Below, in pieces: positions 1 to 8,651 of a stretch of DNA of 64,000 nucleotides (positions are counted from its first letter, which is position 1; each line of letters begins with the position of its first letter). Source of the DNA: Paenibacillus pectinilyticus (GTDB taxonomy: Bacteria; Bacillota; Bacilli; Paenibacillales; NBRC-103111); assembly GCF_001700435.1 (NCBI RefSeq), contig NZ_LYPC01000027.1:674433-738432 (forward strand), written 5' to 3'. Made by a program: the position numbers and the translations under genes. The notes under the pieces were generated by a model, which was given only the letters and a program-made list of their open reading frames with translations, was not told the DNA's origin and ran no database searches.

Positions 1-36
1 TTTTGTGTTTGTGTTTGTGTTTTTTTTGTTTTGTTC
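1..36. repeat. T/G low-complexity tract
   Basis: The window opens with TTTGTG-like repeats running into a T-rich stretch. It may be a sequence edge or an intergenic tract. The rest of the first 427 bases holds no supportable gene: only short broken frames, and an imperfect hairpin near 262-290 of the form AAGGCAGCC...GGCTACCTT. Confidence 0.4.
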
Positions 37-427
37 AACCAACTACGAAATTCAGTAGCAGAAGATTTGAAAATGCTATGCTCGGATTTGACATGATTAG
101 GTATGATGGAGAAATTTGGAATGGTTTATTAATCAAAAATGTGATAAGTGCACATTTGAATCCATTGAAACAGAAACACTAGTAATAGAATAGGCTATTT
201 TCGTAGATTCACCAAGACAATTATCTTTTAGATTTTGGAATGTTTAGTTCAATAACTAAATAAGGCAGCCGGCACTGATTGGCTACCTTGTCTGTTGAAA
301 TAACGGGGAGGATAATAATGATATTGTCGATAGTTTTAATGCGTCCAATACAGTAATTGAAGGACTATATTTTAGTTTTTTTTGATTTCCTATTGCAACT
401 TAATCGGATGCTGGGTCCCAATGATTA

Positions 428-1552
428 TTAATCTTTCTTTATCTTAAATAATAACTCTGCCATATTCGTGGCATCTGTTTTCCTATATATCTTTTGCATG
501 TGAACTCTAACCGTATTAATGCTGATGCCAAGTTGTTGGGAAATTTGTTTGTTATCATTTCCTAATAGAAGCAAATCAATAATTTCTCTTTCTCTTTTCG
601 AAAAGGAGTATTCATCATAAGAATCTTTATCTAACCTCAAGGAGGTCAATTCATCCTTAAGTACATAGATGTAGCTGGTAATATCGGGAGCTTTGTTAAA
701 TAATTTGGTGTGATCTAGACTATGCTTGAATTTTTCTAAATCAATACTGTTACTATCAGTAAAAGGATTCAGAGGAACGATACTAAAAATGAAATTTTTA
801 TATCTGATCGTATGCTTCTTTCCTAAACTATTCATATCAAAATTAACCTCGGATAAGATATAACTGTTATAAAATACCCCGAAAAATTTCTGGCTAGAAA
901 TTCCTATTTCCTCCATGTATATTCTTGCCGTTTCATTCGCATAAGAAAAACTTAGACGGTCTTTCATTATAATAATGCCAATTGGAAAATAGTTCGTTTG
1001 ATTAATAAGAAGATCATTTAAACTTTTGAGTTTTAAATAGGATAAGTAGTTGTAATATTCAATGCTAATGTAGTCTTTCGTATTTGCAATAATATCTTTA
1101 TCAGTTTTTGTAAATGTTTTTTGGGATTTATCCTTAAAAAGAATGATATACCCATTATAAACATGATCAACACGCAAGAAGAATAGCATAAAATCGCTAT
1201 AATTATACTCATTCAACAACTGTTTATAAATAATTCTTTTTTTATAGTTTTCAGTTTCGCTCAATATAAGGATGTCATTTTTTGAATTTAGTATTTGATC
1301 CTGAAGAAAAGTGGAGTTAAAAAGTTTTTGAATCAAATCAAGCTTAATATTGTGAACGGCAATATTCAGGCTTAATTCCTTTCTTTCCTTAAAATCGATA
1401 TAGCCGAAAATTACATGATGGTAATGAAGGATTTCACCTAAAGCTATGGATACTCTTTTACGGAATCCCGTGAACTCAGAATCTTTAAAGTGGTATCTAT
1501 TAACAAAATCCTTGAATATATTAATTTTTTTATAATCTTCAGAATCAAGCAT
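428..1552 (-). CDS. LuxR-family transcriptional regulator with GAF/PAS-like sensor region
   Basis: A DNA-binding regulator of about 374 residues. The last 65 residues form a clear LuxR/GerE helix-turn-helix (SKREREIIDLLLLGNDNKQI, then the recognition-helix segment GISINTVRVHMQKIYRK). The first 160 residues resemble a GAF-like sensor fold, and the stretch with GIIIMKDRLSFSYANETA looks like a PAS domain; both sensor calls are inferred from general pattern. A longer frame starts with a GTG at 1561, but that codon lies inside the Shine-Dalgarno AGAGGTG. The ATG at 1552 has correct spacing and is preferred. The gene is divergent from the leu-like cassette that starts at 1827, so it probably controls that cassette. 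The ligand is unknown. Confidence 0.8.
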   Translation of the reverse strand: MLDSEDYKKINIFKDFVNRYHFKDSEFTGFRKRVSIALGEILHYHHVIFGYIDFKERKELSLNIAVHNIKLDLIQKLFNSTFLQDQILNSKNDILILSETENYKKRIIYKQLLNEYNYSDFMLFFLRVDHVYNGYIILFKDKSQKTFTKTDKDIIANTKDYISIEYYNYLSYLKLKSLNDLLINQTNYFPIGIIIMKDRLSFSYANETARIYMEEIGISSQKFFGVFYNSYILSEVNFDMNSLGKKHTIRYKNFIFSIVPLNPFTDSNSIDLEKFKHSLDHTKLFNKAPDITSYIYVLKDELTSLRLDKDSYDEYSFSKREREIIDLLLLGNDNKQISQQLGISINTVRVHMQKIYRKTDATNMAELLFKIKKD

Positions 1553-1651
1553 AATCGTCACCTCTTAATTTCTACAAAACCTTAATGTGTTCAAAATAAT
1601 ACGATGATTATAACTATTTAGCAATAGTTAATTTGGATTAAAAAACATCAA

Positions 1652-1679
1652 GAATATAATTAATTATAATTAGATATTC
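1652..1679. promoter_or_regulatory. AT-rich dyad in the divergent promoter region (candidate regulator site)
   Basis: The outer arms GAATAT and ATATTC flank an AT-rich core containing ATTATAATTA. It lies between the LuxR-type gene and the leu-like cassette, where an operator would be expected. Much of the symmetry could come from AT-richness. A possible -10, TATAAT, for the cassette is at 1757-1762 without a convincing -35, which would fit an activated promoter. Confidence 0.25.
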
Positions 1680-1795
1680 TCAATATTCCTAGAAATCATG
1701 CTTCTCAAAGCAATAAATATAATTAAAAGTAATTATTTTAATCAGAGTTGAAGAAATATAATATACAGATGTAGAGATGCTTCATAAAGAGTTTA

Positions 1796-1811
1796 AAGAA
1801 AACGCTATCAT
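1796..1811. promoter_or_regulatory. cre-like site (CcpA operator candidate)
   Basis: The 16-mer AAGAAAACGCTATCAT matches the published Bacillus cre consensus WTGNAANCGNWWNCAW at 15 of 16 positions; the T at position 2 is replaced by A. It sits just upstream of the Shine-Dalgarno of the first cassette gene, a place where CcpA can act as a roadblock. This suggests carbon catabolite repression of the cassette. Confidence 0.5.
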
Positions 1812-1826
1812 TTGGAGGGGTATAAC

Positions 1827-3062
1827 ATGAGCAATGGATTAAACGAAAAATTTCAGAATGATAACATGCGGTTAAGTCCGTATAACTATGATCAGAAGGT
1901 TATTAGTCAAATACATTTAGCAAAAGAGCTCGTTCTGTGTGACGCAACGATACGTGAAGGGGCACAGGGAAGCATTATTGGATTCACTACGGAAGAAAAG
2001 TTGGAAATCATTAGAAAATCAGCAAATGCAGGAACAAAGCTCTTTCAAATCGGTACAACGAGAGACATCACAGAGTTGAAGCAGATTTTGAAAGGAATTA
2101 AAGATGCAAACCTCGATGTGGAAACAGAAGTGTTACTTGCTACACAGGATAAAGATTGGAGAAAGCCATTAGACGAAGCATTAGAACTAGGAGTTACTTA
2201 CATTGATATTTTAACTTTGCTGACCCCTCATGGAGCCGTAATAAATCGAGGAGCATCCCCTGAGCAAGTGATTGACCACATAGGGGAACAAATTGCTTAT
2301 CTTGTGTCTCGTGGTGGCCGCGTATCTTTTGATCCTATGGACGGTCCTAGGACTGACTTACCAATACTACTGAAAGCCTATAGAACAGCAGTGGAAGCTG
2401 GCGCTGAGAGGATAAGACTCCTAGATACGGTTGGAACTAGCGGCATGGCTGCATGGCGATATCTAATGACAACTCTTAGAAATGAATTTAAAGATGTAAA
2501 GATCTGTGCTCATTGTCATAATGATTTCGGGCAAGCCATGGCAAACGTATACACATCAATTGAGTGTGGAGCAGATATGATAGATGTATGCATTAATGGA
2601 TTGGGAGAAAGAGCTGGGAACGCGGCCTTGGCTGAAGTAGCTGCAGGAGCGGCCCTGCTTTACGATAGGGATACGGGGATAAAGCTAGATCACATGTACG
2701 AATTGTCATCCTTTGTGGGGGATATTGCTAAACAACGTCTAGAACGCAACAAACCAATTGTTGGGGAATGGACATTTGCTCATGGAGATGAAGGGCATCA
2801 TCAGATCAATCATTTTGCTCCTTGGGCATTTGAGGGGATCAAAGCGGAAGTATTCGGAAATGACCAAAAGACTCTTCTTGGTTCATCAAGCGGTTTATTT
2901 TCAACGAAATCCAAATTAATCTCTTTAGGTTTCCAAGACGTTGCAGACGATGTAGCGATGCAAATTTGCCAAGATGTCCTATATCAAACCAAAGTACGTA
3001 AATCCGTGTTAAAAGACAATAGCATCAAAAGCATCGCAGAAAAATATGTTATTAAATCCTAG
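1827..3062 (+). CDS. HMGL-like acyltransferase (isopropylmalate/homocitrate/citramalate synthase superfamily)
   Basis: A TIM-barrel aldolase of the DRE-TIM metallolyase family, which typically condenses an acyl-CoA with a 2-oxo acid. Visible motifs, numbered from ATG 1827, are the DATIREG segment (metal-binding Asp39, Arg43), the His-x-His metal ligands in CAHCHNDFG (His229, His231) and GERAGN (260-265). At 411 residues it has the catalytic barrel but lacks the C-terminal LeuA_dimer allosteric domain of leucine-pathway enzymes, so feedback control by an amino acid is not expected. The longer frame begins at a TTG (1812) that is part of the Shine-Dalgarno TTGGAGGGG; ATG 1827 is the start. It is first in an operon with two aconitase-family subunits, so it probably makes a tertiary hydroxy acid that they act on. 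The substrate cannot be read from the sequence. Confidence 0.8.
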   Translation: MSNGLNEKFQNDNMRLSPYNYDQKVISQIHLAKELVLCDATIREGAQGSIIGFTTEEKLEIIRKSANAGTKLFQIGTTRDITELKQILKGIKDANLDVETEVLLATQDKDWRKPLDEALELGVTYIDILTLLTPHGAVINRGASPEQVIDHIGEQIAYLVSRGGRVSFDPMDGPRTDLPILLKAYRTAVEAGAERIRLLDTVGTSGMAAWRYLMTTLRNEFKDVKICAHCHNDFGQAMANVYTSIECGADMIDVCINGLGERAGNAALAEVAAGAALLYDRDTGIKLDHMYELSSFVGDIAKQRLERNKPIVGEWTFAHGDEGHHQINHFAPWAFEGIKAEVFGNDQKTLLGSSSGLFSTKSKLISLGFQDVADDVAMQICQDVLYQTKVRKSVLKDNSIKSIAEKYVIKS

Positions 3063-3089
3063 GCTGATAATTGAAAGGAGAGTCCAACA

Positions 3090-4358
3090 ATGGGACAAAC
3101 ATTAACTGAAAAAATACTTGCATTTCATGCCGGTAAAGAAAAAGTTGTACCCGGTGAATACATTGTAATTAAAGAGTTTATTGGTCCGATCGGATATTCG
3201 TTTACAGGTTTAAATTTTCCTCATGCCATCGATGAGCATTTAACTAAGATAGGTGCTAAAATTGCCAAGCCTGAGAATGTGATTATCAATGGTGATCATA
3301 ATACCCCTCCGCAATCGACGGCGGACGTTGAACTATTTAAATCTGTACGTGCAAAGGCAGAAGAACTGGGTATTAAGAAAGTATACGATCGTGAAGGAAT
3401 TGGGCATGTAGTAAATATTGAAAAAGGCGATATCGTTCCGGGAAGAGCATTCGTTAATGCCGATCCGCAAGCAGCACTTGCCGGAGGGGTTGGAGCATTA
3501 TATACCAACGGAGGTCGTAAAGGTGGCATGGTTTTGGAGGCGTTTGCATTAGGCGAACTAACCATATGTGTACCTAGCACGATTAAAATAGAAATCAATG
3601 GCACACTACCTCACAATGTTGTGAGTAGAGATATTTGGTTTCAGGTCTTAAATGACCTTGGTCCAGCCGGCGCATTTGACAGTATTATTGAGTTTTCCGG
3701 TAGCACGATTGATCAAATGGATATTGAACAGAGAATGGTGTTATGCGGCAGTGTTGGATTTTGCGGTGCTGATGGAGCTATCATGCAATCAGATGAGAAG
3801 ACTCAACTATGGTACAAAGACAATTTCGATATAGACGTTCAAACCATCAAAAGTGATGATGATGCTTCTTATGCTCAAGTATTATCGTATCATGCTGCAG
3901 ACTTTGTCTCGATGGTAACATGTCCGCCAGAAATATTCACTTCAAGACCTGCCTCACAATTAAGTAATATCAAAATTGATCAATGCTTACTAGGTACTTG
4001 TGCAGGTGGTACTTTGGATGATCTAAGAACGGCAGCAACCATTTTGAAAGGTAAAACGATTCATAGAGACATCAGATTCCTTGTTTCGCCGGTTACTCAG
4101 AGAGTTTATATTCAAGCGTCAAAAGAGGGTATACTAACTACTTTAGCTGAGGCAGGAGCAAAGATCATGGCGCCTTCTTGTGATGTATGCGTCGGGGTTC
4201 AAGGTACATTAGCCGCAGGTGAAGTAAGTTTATCCCAGCAAACCTTGAATGTTCCCGGACGTTCAGGAAGTACAGAGGCTCATATCTATCTTGCAAGTGC
4301 TGCAACGATTGCAGCTTCAGCGATAACAGGCTATATAACAGATCCAATAGGCTACTAA
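3090..4358 (+). CDS. Aconitase/isopropylmalate-isomerase-like large subunit, divergent active site
   Basis: Length (422 residues) and overall sequence match archaeal/clostridial-type LeuC. Three cysteines able to hold a [4Fe-4S] cluster are present: Cys304 in GTCAGG, and Cys364 and Cys367 in SCDVC. The usual signatures are altered. The family DSHT motif, which carries the catalytic Asp-His pair, reads ADPQAA (124-129). CTNGR reads CAGGT. GR survives near 390 in VPGRSG. The DH of the early conserved motif is present at 69-70. The cluster is therefore probably kept while substrate handling has changed. It lies 27 bp after the synthase with a strong Shine-Dalgarno (AAAGGAGAG) and is followed by the small subunit. 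It could isomerise or dehydrate a non-standard hydroxy acid; ordinary leucine biosynthesis is unlikely. Confidence 0.8.
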   Translation: MGQTLTEKILAFHAGKEKVVPGEYIVIKEFIGPIGYSFTGLNFPHAIDEHLTKIGAKIAKPENVIINGDHNTPPQSTADVELFKSVRAKAEELGIKKVYDREGIGHVVNIEKGDIVPGRAFVNADPQAALAGGVGALYTNGGRKGGMVLEAFALGELTICVPSTIKIEINGTLPHNVVSRDIWFQVLNDLGPAGAFDSIIEFSGSTIDQMDIEQRMVLCGSVGFCGADGAIMQSDEKTQLWYKDNFDIDVQTIKSDDDASYAQVLSYHAADFVSMVTCPPEIFTSRPASQLSNIKIDQCLLGTCAGGTLDDLRTAATILKGKTIHRDIRFLVSPVTQRVYIQASKEGILTTLAEAGAKIMAPSCDVCVGVQGTLAAGEVSLSQQTLNVPGRSGSTEAHIYLASAATIAASAITGYITDPIGY

Positions 4359-4408
4359 CAGAATAGAATTCCAAAGCTTATCAAGGTAGTTTTATAAGGA
4401 GGAATAAG

Positions 4409-4930
4409 ATGAGTATTCAATTTAAAGGAAATGCAATTACTCTTCAGGGAGATAATTTAAATCTAGATACAGCTATGGGATGGTATTTGGGGATGGATGC
4501 CCTACCGCCAACGGAGATTGCAGCAAAATTTATGTCGGGTATTAATCAGGAAATTGCCCCACTAGTAAAGCAAGGAGATATCTTGATTGGCGGGAAAAAC
4601 TTCGGATTTGGAAAAGTGCACGGCGCTTTTATGGTGGCTATAGGTGTATTAGGAATTAAGTGTATTGTAGCAGAGAGTTTCTCGACACAATTGTTGCAAA
4701 TTGCACTTATGACTGGCGTTGCCTATCTAGTTGAATGCCCTGGTGTGTTGGATGGCGTTGATATGGGAGATGAAATAGAAGTTGATATTAATAATTCAGT
4801 AGTTGTCAATAAGACCAAGAGTACGACAATTGCGTGTAAAGAGTTTTCACCTTTTCTGATCGATGTAATGAACTCTGGAGGACATATTAAACATTTAGCT
4901 AAAAAAGTGGCAGAACGAAATAGTAACTAA
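4409..4930 (+). CDS. Aconitase swivel-domain / LeuD-like small subunit, divergent
   Basis: A 173-residue swivelling-domain protein, the usual length of archaeal-type LeuD. The fold signature GGKNFGFG (61-68) aligns with the family GxNFGCG, but the following SSRE, whose Ser and Arg bind substrate carboxylate, is replaced by KVHG. The later family motif SFARIFYRNAIN reads SFSTQLLQIALM, losing Arg, Tyr and Asn. The partner large subunit is just upstream, and a good Shine-Dalgarno (AAGGAGGAA) precedes the ATG. Matched divergence in both subunits argues for a changed substrate rather than random decay, since both frames are intact. Confidence 0.78.
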   Translation: MSIQFKGNAITLQGDNLNLDTAMGWYLGMDALPPTEIAAKFMSGINQEIAPLVKQGDILIGGKNFGFGKVHGAFMVAIGVLGIKCIVAESFSTQLLQIALMTGVAYLVECPGVLDGVDMGDEIEVDINNSVVVNKTKSTTIACKEFSPFLIDVMNSGGHIKHLAKKVAERNSN

Positions 4931-4998
4931 CCAGTAACTAACCAGCAGGACAGTTCCAGTATTATTCAACACAAAATCATCTTTGGAGGCAAAAATAC

Positions 4999-5814
4999 AT
5001 GAATAAAGTATATGTGATTACTGGCGGTACAGGTGGCATGGGAAAAGCAATTGCTCGTCGTTTCGGCCATCAAGGTCATTTATTGTTGGTTGATGTCAAC
5101 GAAGAACGTCTGATTCAAACCGTCAATGAACTAGCTATAGAGGGAATCACATCCGTAACAACCCGCAAAGTAGATATTACAGATGAACAACAGGTGAATG
5201 AACTGGCCACGATAACAGGGGAAATCGGAGAACTGGGAGCCATCATTCACACAGCGGGGTTGTCGCCAACTATGGGAGAACCACGCCGGATTCTTGAAGT
5301 CAATTCCATAGGTACAGGTCTTATCTTGAAAGCATTTCTGCCGCTTGCTACGCAGGAAACTGTTGCCGTATGTATCGCGTCAAATGGCGGTCACATGGTT
5401 CCGCGAAATGCAGCGTACAACTCGATTCTCACCCATCCACTTGAACCTGAGTTCCTGAATCAAATGGAGCAGATTGCGGGTAGTTCTGAAGCTGCTTACG
5501 CGTTCTCTAAGCTAGGCGTATTGCTGATGGTGGAAGACCAAGCAATGGAATGGGGTCAGAAAGGCGCTCGGATCGTGTCTCTCTCACCAGGAACGATCAA
5601 CACGCCTATGGGAAGACAAGAGGCATCCAAACAAGAAGCGATGAAGGTGTTATTAGCCAATACGCCGCTCGGCCGAGAAGGAGAGGCAGACGAGATCGCT
5701 TCAGCCGTCCAGTTCTTATGTAGCAGTAACGCTTCCTACATTACTGGTACGGACCTTCTCGTGGATGGCGGAACGACAGCCGGCATGCGGCGGCTTGCAC
5801 AGTTGAAGCAATAA
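4999..5814 (+). CDS. Short-chain dehydrogenase/reductase
   Basis: A classical SDR of 271 residues: nucleotide-binding glycine motif TGGTGGMG (8-15), Asp32 after strand beta-2 (favouring NAD over NADP), Asn102 in VNSIG, Ser128, and the catalytic Tyr167-xxx-Lys171 in AYAFSK. The C-terminal SDR segment SYITGTDLLVDGG is also present. The gene lies 68 bp after the LeuD-like gene on the same strand with its own Shine-Dalgarno (TTGGAGG), so it may be last in the cassette. If so, it takes the place of the isopropylmalate or homoisocitrate dehydrogenase that normally completes such pathways. Cassette membership is inferred from order only. Confidence 0.8.
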   Translation: MNKVYVITGGTGGMGKAIARRFGHQGHLLLVDVNEERLIQTVNELAIEGITSVTTRKVDITDEQQVNELATITGEIGELGAIIHTAGLSPTMGEPRRILEVNSIGTGLILKAFLPLATQETVAVCIASNGGHMVPRNAAYNSILTHPLEPEFLNQMEQIAGSSEAAYAFSKLGVLLMVEDQAMEWGQKGARIVSLSPGTINTPMGRQEASKQEAMKVLLANTPLGREGEADEIASAVQFLCSSNASYITGTDLLVDGGTTAGMRRLAQLKQ

Positions 5815-5948
5815 ATGATCAGAAAAGACCTTGAAAAAGTAAAAAGCCGGTGATCATCATACGCAGCAGGTCAGGACTTCGGGCTTTGCTGCTCTAATTA
5901 CACTCAAGTTATAGATGAGGTTTGCGAATGCATTTGGAGGTGTTATAA

Positions 5949-6464
5949 ATGAGTAAAATTGAACAGACTTTATCAGAGTTTGAAAAACACCTGGCTGAAA
6001 TGCTAACTCTCATTGACAGCTTGACGGAGGAACAATTGAATTGGAAATTATTTTCTCCAGTTGGCTCTAATGAATACTGGTCCATCCGCCAAATGATCGC
6101 CCATGTCGAAGAAGTGAATTATTTTTGGCTCCCACAGATTAAAGAACTGATTGCTAATCCTTCGCGTCGATTCGGTAGAGCGCTTGAGGAATGGGCCGTT
6201 CGCAAGGCAGCTGTTGATAAAGCGAATGAAAGAGAACTTTCCGACATGTTAGGTCGTATCAAAGAGTCAATCCCCTTTATTCGACAAGAGCTAGGCTCCA
6301 TTACGGATGAGCAAATGGATTTGCCGATCACGCCGTTGCAGGAAGTACCACCAGGATATGAGTTCACGCTTTCGTTCCTTGTAAATCATGTCTATCCTGA
6401 GCATATAGAGGCGCATATAAAGCAGATGCATCGTAATTTGTTTGCTTACACGCAATACCATTAA
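5949..6464 (+). CDS. DinB-superfamily protein (DfsB/YfiT-like fold)
   Basis: A 171-residue four-helix-bundle protein of the DinB/YfiT superfamily. The pattern is typical: an N-terminal helix, WSIRQMIAHVEE with a metal-ligand-like His, and a C-terminal FLVNHVYPEHIEAHIKQM segment with the two spaced His residues that complete the metal triad. Members are often metal-dependent thiol transferases (for example with bacillithiol) or DNA-damage-inducible proteins; the exact role is unknown. It starts 134 bp after the SDR with its own Shine-Dalgarno (TTGGAGG) and is probably a separate transcript. A weak GCAGCA/TGCTGC hairpin precedes it near 5863-5892. Confidence 0.75.
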   Translation: MSKIEQTLSEFEKHLAEMLTLIDSLTEEQLNWKLFSPVGSNEYWSIRQMIAHVEEVNYFWLPQIKELIANPSRRFGRALEEWAVRKAAVDKANERELSDMLGRIKESIPFIRQELGSITDEQMDLPITPLQEVPPGYEFTLSFLVNHVYPEHIEAHIKQMHRNLFAYTQYH

Positions 6465-6553
6465 ATAAAGTAATAGAGCTCCTCGTGTTAGCAGAACGTA
6501 AAAGTAATTAACGAGGCTGTTTGCCCGTTCCCACTGTTAATAGAGTTCTATTG

Positions 6554-6589
6554 AAAAAACCGTCAGACGGACAAATGTTCGACTGACGG
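6554..6589 (-). terminator. Intrinsic terminator-like hairpin, minus-strand polarity
   Basis: A stem CCGTCAG/CTGACGG (6560-6566 with 6583-6589) is followed on the minus strand by six T residues. It may back up the arsC terminator; it lacks a T-run on the plus strand. Confidence 0.5.
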
Positions 6590-6621
6590 TGAATTCTAAC
6601 GAATATTGAGAGTTAAATAAT

Positions 6622-6668
6622 AAATTGAAAAGGCAGCTGCCCCAATTGGACGGCTGCCTTCTCAATTT
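6622..6668 (-). terminator. Intrinsic terminator for the arsRBC operon
   Basis: A long stem AAGGCAGC/GCTGCCTT extended by AATTGA-like flanks. On the minus strand it is followed by TTTTCAATTT. It lies about 95 bp beyond the arsC stop. Confidence 0.7.
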
Positions 6669-6761
6669 ATGTGCAGAAAATGTTCAGTTGAAAATATTAC
6701 TGGATTATTTATTTAGCCTGTAGGTTGGTAGCCTTAAAAGGGCAGTATTCTTTTGATCATA

Positions 6762-7190
6762 TTACTTGCCTTCCTTCACAAATTGTTCGATTCGTCTCTT
6801 AATGGATTCACGCACTTCATTGAATTTTGCGGTAATTTCTTCTTCTGTGCCAGTTGCTTTTGCAGGGTCGTCAAAACCCCAATGCCATCTTTCGGCTTTG
6901 TCATTCCGAACAACGGGGCAGTTGTCATTAGCATGACCACATAAAGTAATGATGTAATCAGCCCCAGCCAAAACTTCAGGATCAATTACATCAGAGGTAT
7001 GGTTGGAGATGTCGACACCATCTTCTTTCATCGTTGCCACTGCACGTGGGTTTAATCCGTGGGCTTCCAAGCCGGCACTTTTTACTTCATATTTTTCCCC
7101 ACCCAAAGCTTTCAAATAGCCGTCAGCGATTTGGCTACGGCAAGAGTTTCCTGTGCAAAGAAAATAAACTAAAGGTTTTTTGTTATCCAC
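6762..7190 (-). CDS. arsC: Arsenate reductase, thioredoxin-coupled
   Basis: Reduces arsenate to arsenite in the cytoplasm, feeding the ArsB pump. It has the low-molecular-weight-phosphatase P-loop CTGNSCR (12-18, catalytic Cys12, Arg18) and the relay cysteines Cys84 and Cys91 in LCGHANDNCP, the Cys triad of the thioredoxin-dependent Bacillus/S. aureus type. The frame is open further upstream to 7238, overlapping arsB, but the Shine-Dalgarno AAGGAG lies just upstream of GTG 7190, which gives the family-typical 142 residues. It is the third gene of arsR-arsB-arsC, 37 bp after arsB. Confidence 0.95.
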   Translation of the reverse strand: MDNKKPLVYFLCTGNSCRSQIADGYLKALGGEKYEVKSAGLEAHGLNPRAVATMKEDGVDISNHTSDVIDPEVLAGADYIITLCGHANDNCPVVRNDKAERWHWGFDDPAKATGTEEEITAKFNEVRESIKRRIEQFVKEGK

Positions 7191-7227
7191 GATTTCATTT
7201 CTCCTTTTTTTTGAGGAACATTTTAGG

Positions 7228-8643
7228 CTAAATGCCACCTTGATGTCCTTTATTCTTTTGTTTTGTTCCCAAAGTAACTTTTATAATTAGCGCCGCGATT
7301 ACTACAACAACTGCAATCGCAACGATTAACAACCAAATATTTACGCTTGTTGTATTAATTACGTGAAGCCATAAATAAAGCCCAGTAAGGGTAATTAAAA
7401 GTGTTGGAACAGTTAGGATGACACCTGTCTTAAAATAATTGCCCCATGTGATTTTGACACCTTTCGTAGATAGAACATGAAGCCATAAAAGGGTTGCTAG
7501 TGACCCGATAGGTGTTATCTTAGGTCCAAGATCGCTTCCAACAACATTGGCGTAAATCAGTGCTTCTCGTATAATACCGTCTGTAATTGTACCTTTGATG
7601 GCAAGAGCATTAATCATAACCGTCGGCATGTTATTCATTATGGAAGATAAAATAGCCGACAAGAAACCCATTCCTACTGTTGTAACAAATAATCCTCTCC
7701 CTGCTAAGTTCTCTACCATCGTTCCGAGGGCATCGGTGAGACCGACGTTTTTAAGGCCATAAACGACGACATACATGCCGATAGAGAATATGACGACAGC
7801 CCAAGGAGCATCTTTGATCACTTGTTTTGTTTCGATCACTTTACTGGATCTAGCCATAAATATGAAGATCAGTGCTACGACTCCTGCGATGATGGAAACA
7901 GGAATTTTTATAAATCCGCTGCTTACATACGCAACGAGAAGGATGCCAAGGATAACCCATGACATTTTGAAAAGCTTAAGATCTTTGATGGCATTTGAAG
8001 GTTGTTTTAATTGCTTTATATCGTAACTCGTAGGAATGTCCTTTTTGAAGAAAACATACAAGACCACCAGGCTTGCAGCTAATGAAAATAGGCTCGTAAC
8101 AATCATGCGGCTTGCATAAGTGACAAAGTCGATGCCGAAGAAGTCCGCCGATACAATGTTCACTAAGTTACTGACAATCAAAGGCAAAGAAGTTGTATCT
8201 GCAATGAAACCACTTGCCATGATGAAAGGCAAAATCATTTTATCTGGCAGCTTCAATGCTCGGACCATTGCTAATACAATTGGCGTTAGAATTAACGCTG
8301 CACCATCATTTGCGAAAAATGCAGCCACAGCCGCGCCTAATAAAATGACGTACACAAACATGAGCCGTCCATTTCCTTTTGCAATCTTCGCCATATGCAA
8401 GGCAGCCCATTCAAAAAATCCGATATTGTCTAAGATTAAGGAAATGAGAATAATTGCGACAAAAGCGAGCGTAGCGTTCCAAACAATGGATGTAACCGTC
8501 AGTACATCGTGGAAAGACACGACTTGGAAGATAAGAGCTAGGATAGCGCCAGCGGATGATGACCATCCGATATTGAGGCCCTTAGGCTGCCAAATAACAA
8601 AAGTTAACGTAATAAGAAAAATAAGTACCGCAATGTAAGTCAT
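7228..8643 (-). CDS. arsB: Arsenite efflux permease ArsB
   Basis: An integral membrane protein of 471 residues with about 11-12 hydrophobic segments. It starts with a membrane helix and carries the conserved FFANDGAALILTPIVLAMVR and MNNMPTV segments of the ArsB/NhaD family. It expels arsenite from the cytoplasm as a secondary transporter; no ArsA ATPase gene is nearby. It lies 8 bp after arsR and is co-transcribed with it. Confidence 0.94.
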   Translation of the reverse strand: MTYIAVLIFLITLTFVIWQPKGLNIGWSSSAGAILALIFQVVSFHDVLTVTSIVWNATLAFVAIILISLILDNIGFFEWAALHMAKIAKGNGRLMFVYVILLGAAVAAFFANDGAALILTPIVLAMVRALKLPDKMILPFIMASGFIADTTSLPLIVSNLVNIVSADFFGIDFVTYASRMIVTSLFSLAASLVVLYVFFKKDIPTSYDIKQLKQPSNAIKDLKLFKMSWVILGILLVAYVSSGFIKIPVSIIAGVVALIFIFMARSSKVIETKQVIKDAPWAVVIFSIGMYVVVYGLKNVGLTDALGTMVENLAGRGLFVTTVGMGFLSAILSSIMNNMPTVMINALAIKGTITDGIIREALIYANVVGSDLGPKITPIGSLATLLWLHVLSTKGVKITWGNYFKTGVILTVPTLLITLTGLYLWLHVINTTSVNIWLLIVAIAVVVVIAALIIKVTLGTKQKNKGHQGGI

Positions 8644-8651
8644 GGCTCCCC

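Noticed and set aside
1..427. A gene fragment at the left edge of the window
   Set aside because: All frames are broken within about 45 codons and no motif is recognisable.
3296..3604. Long antisense frames inside the LeuC-like gene and inside many other genes
   Set aside because: They have no ribosome-binding site and no family features, and follow from the codon pattern of the sense gene.
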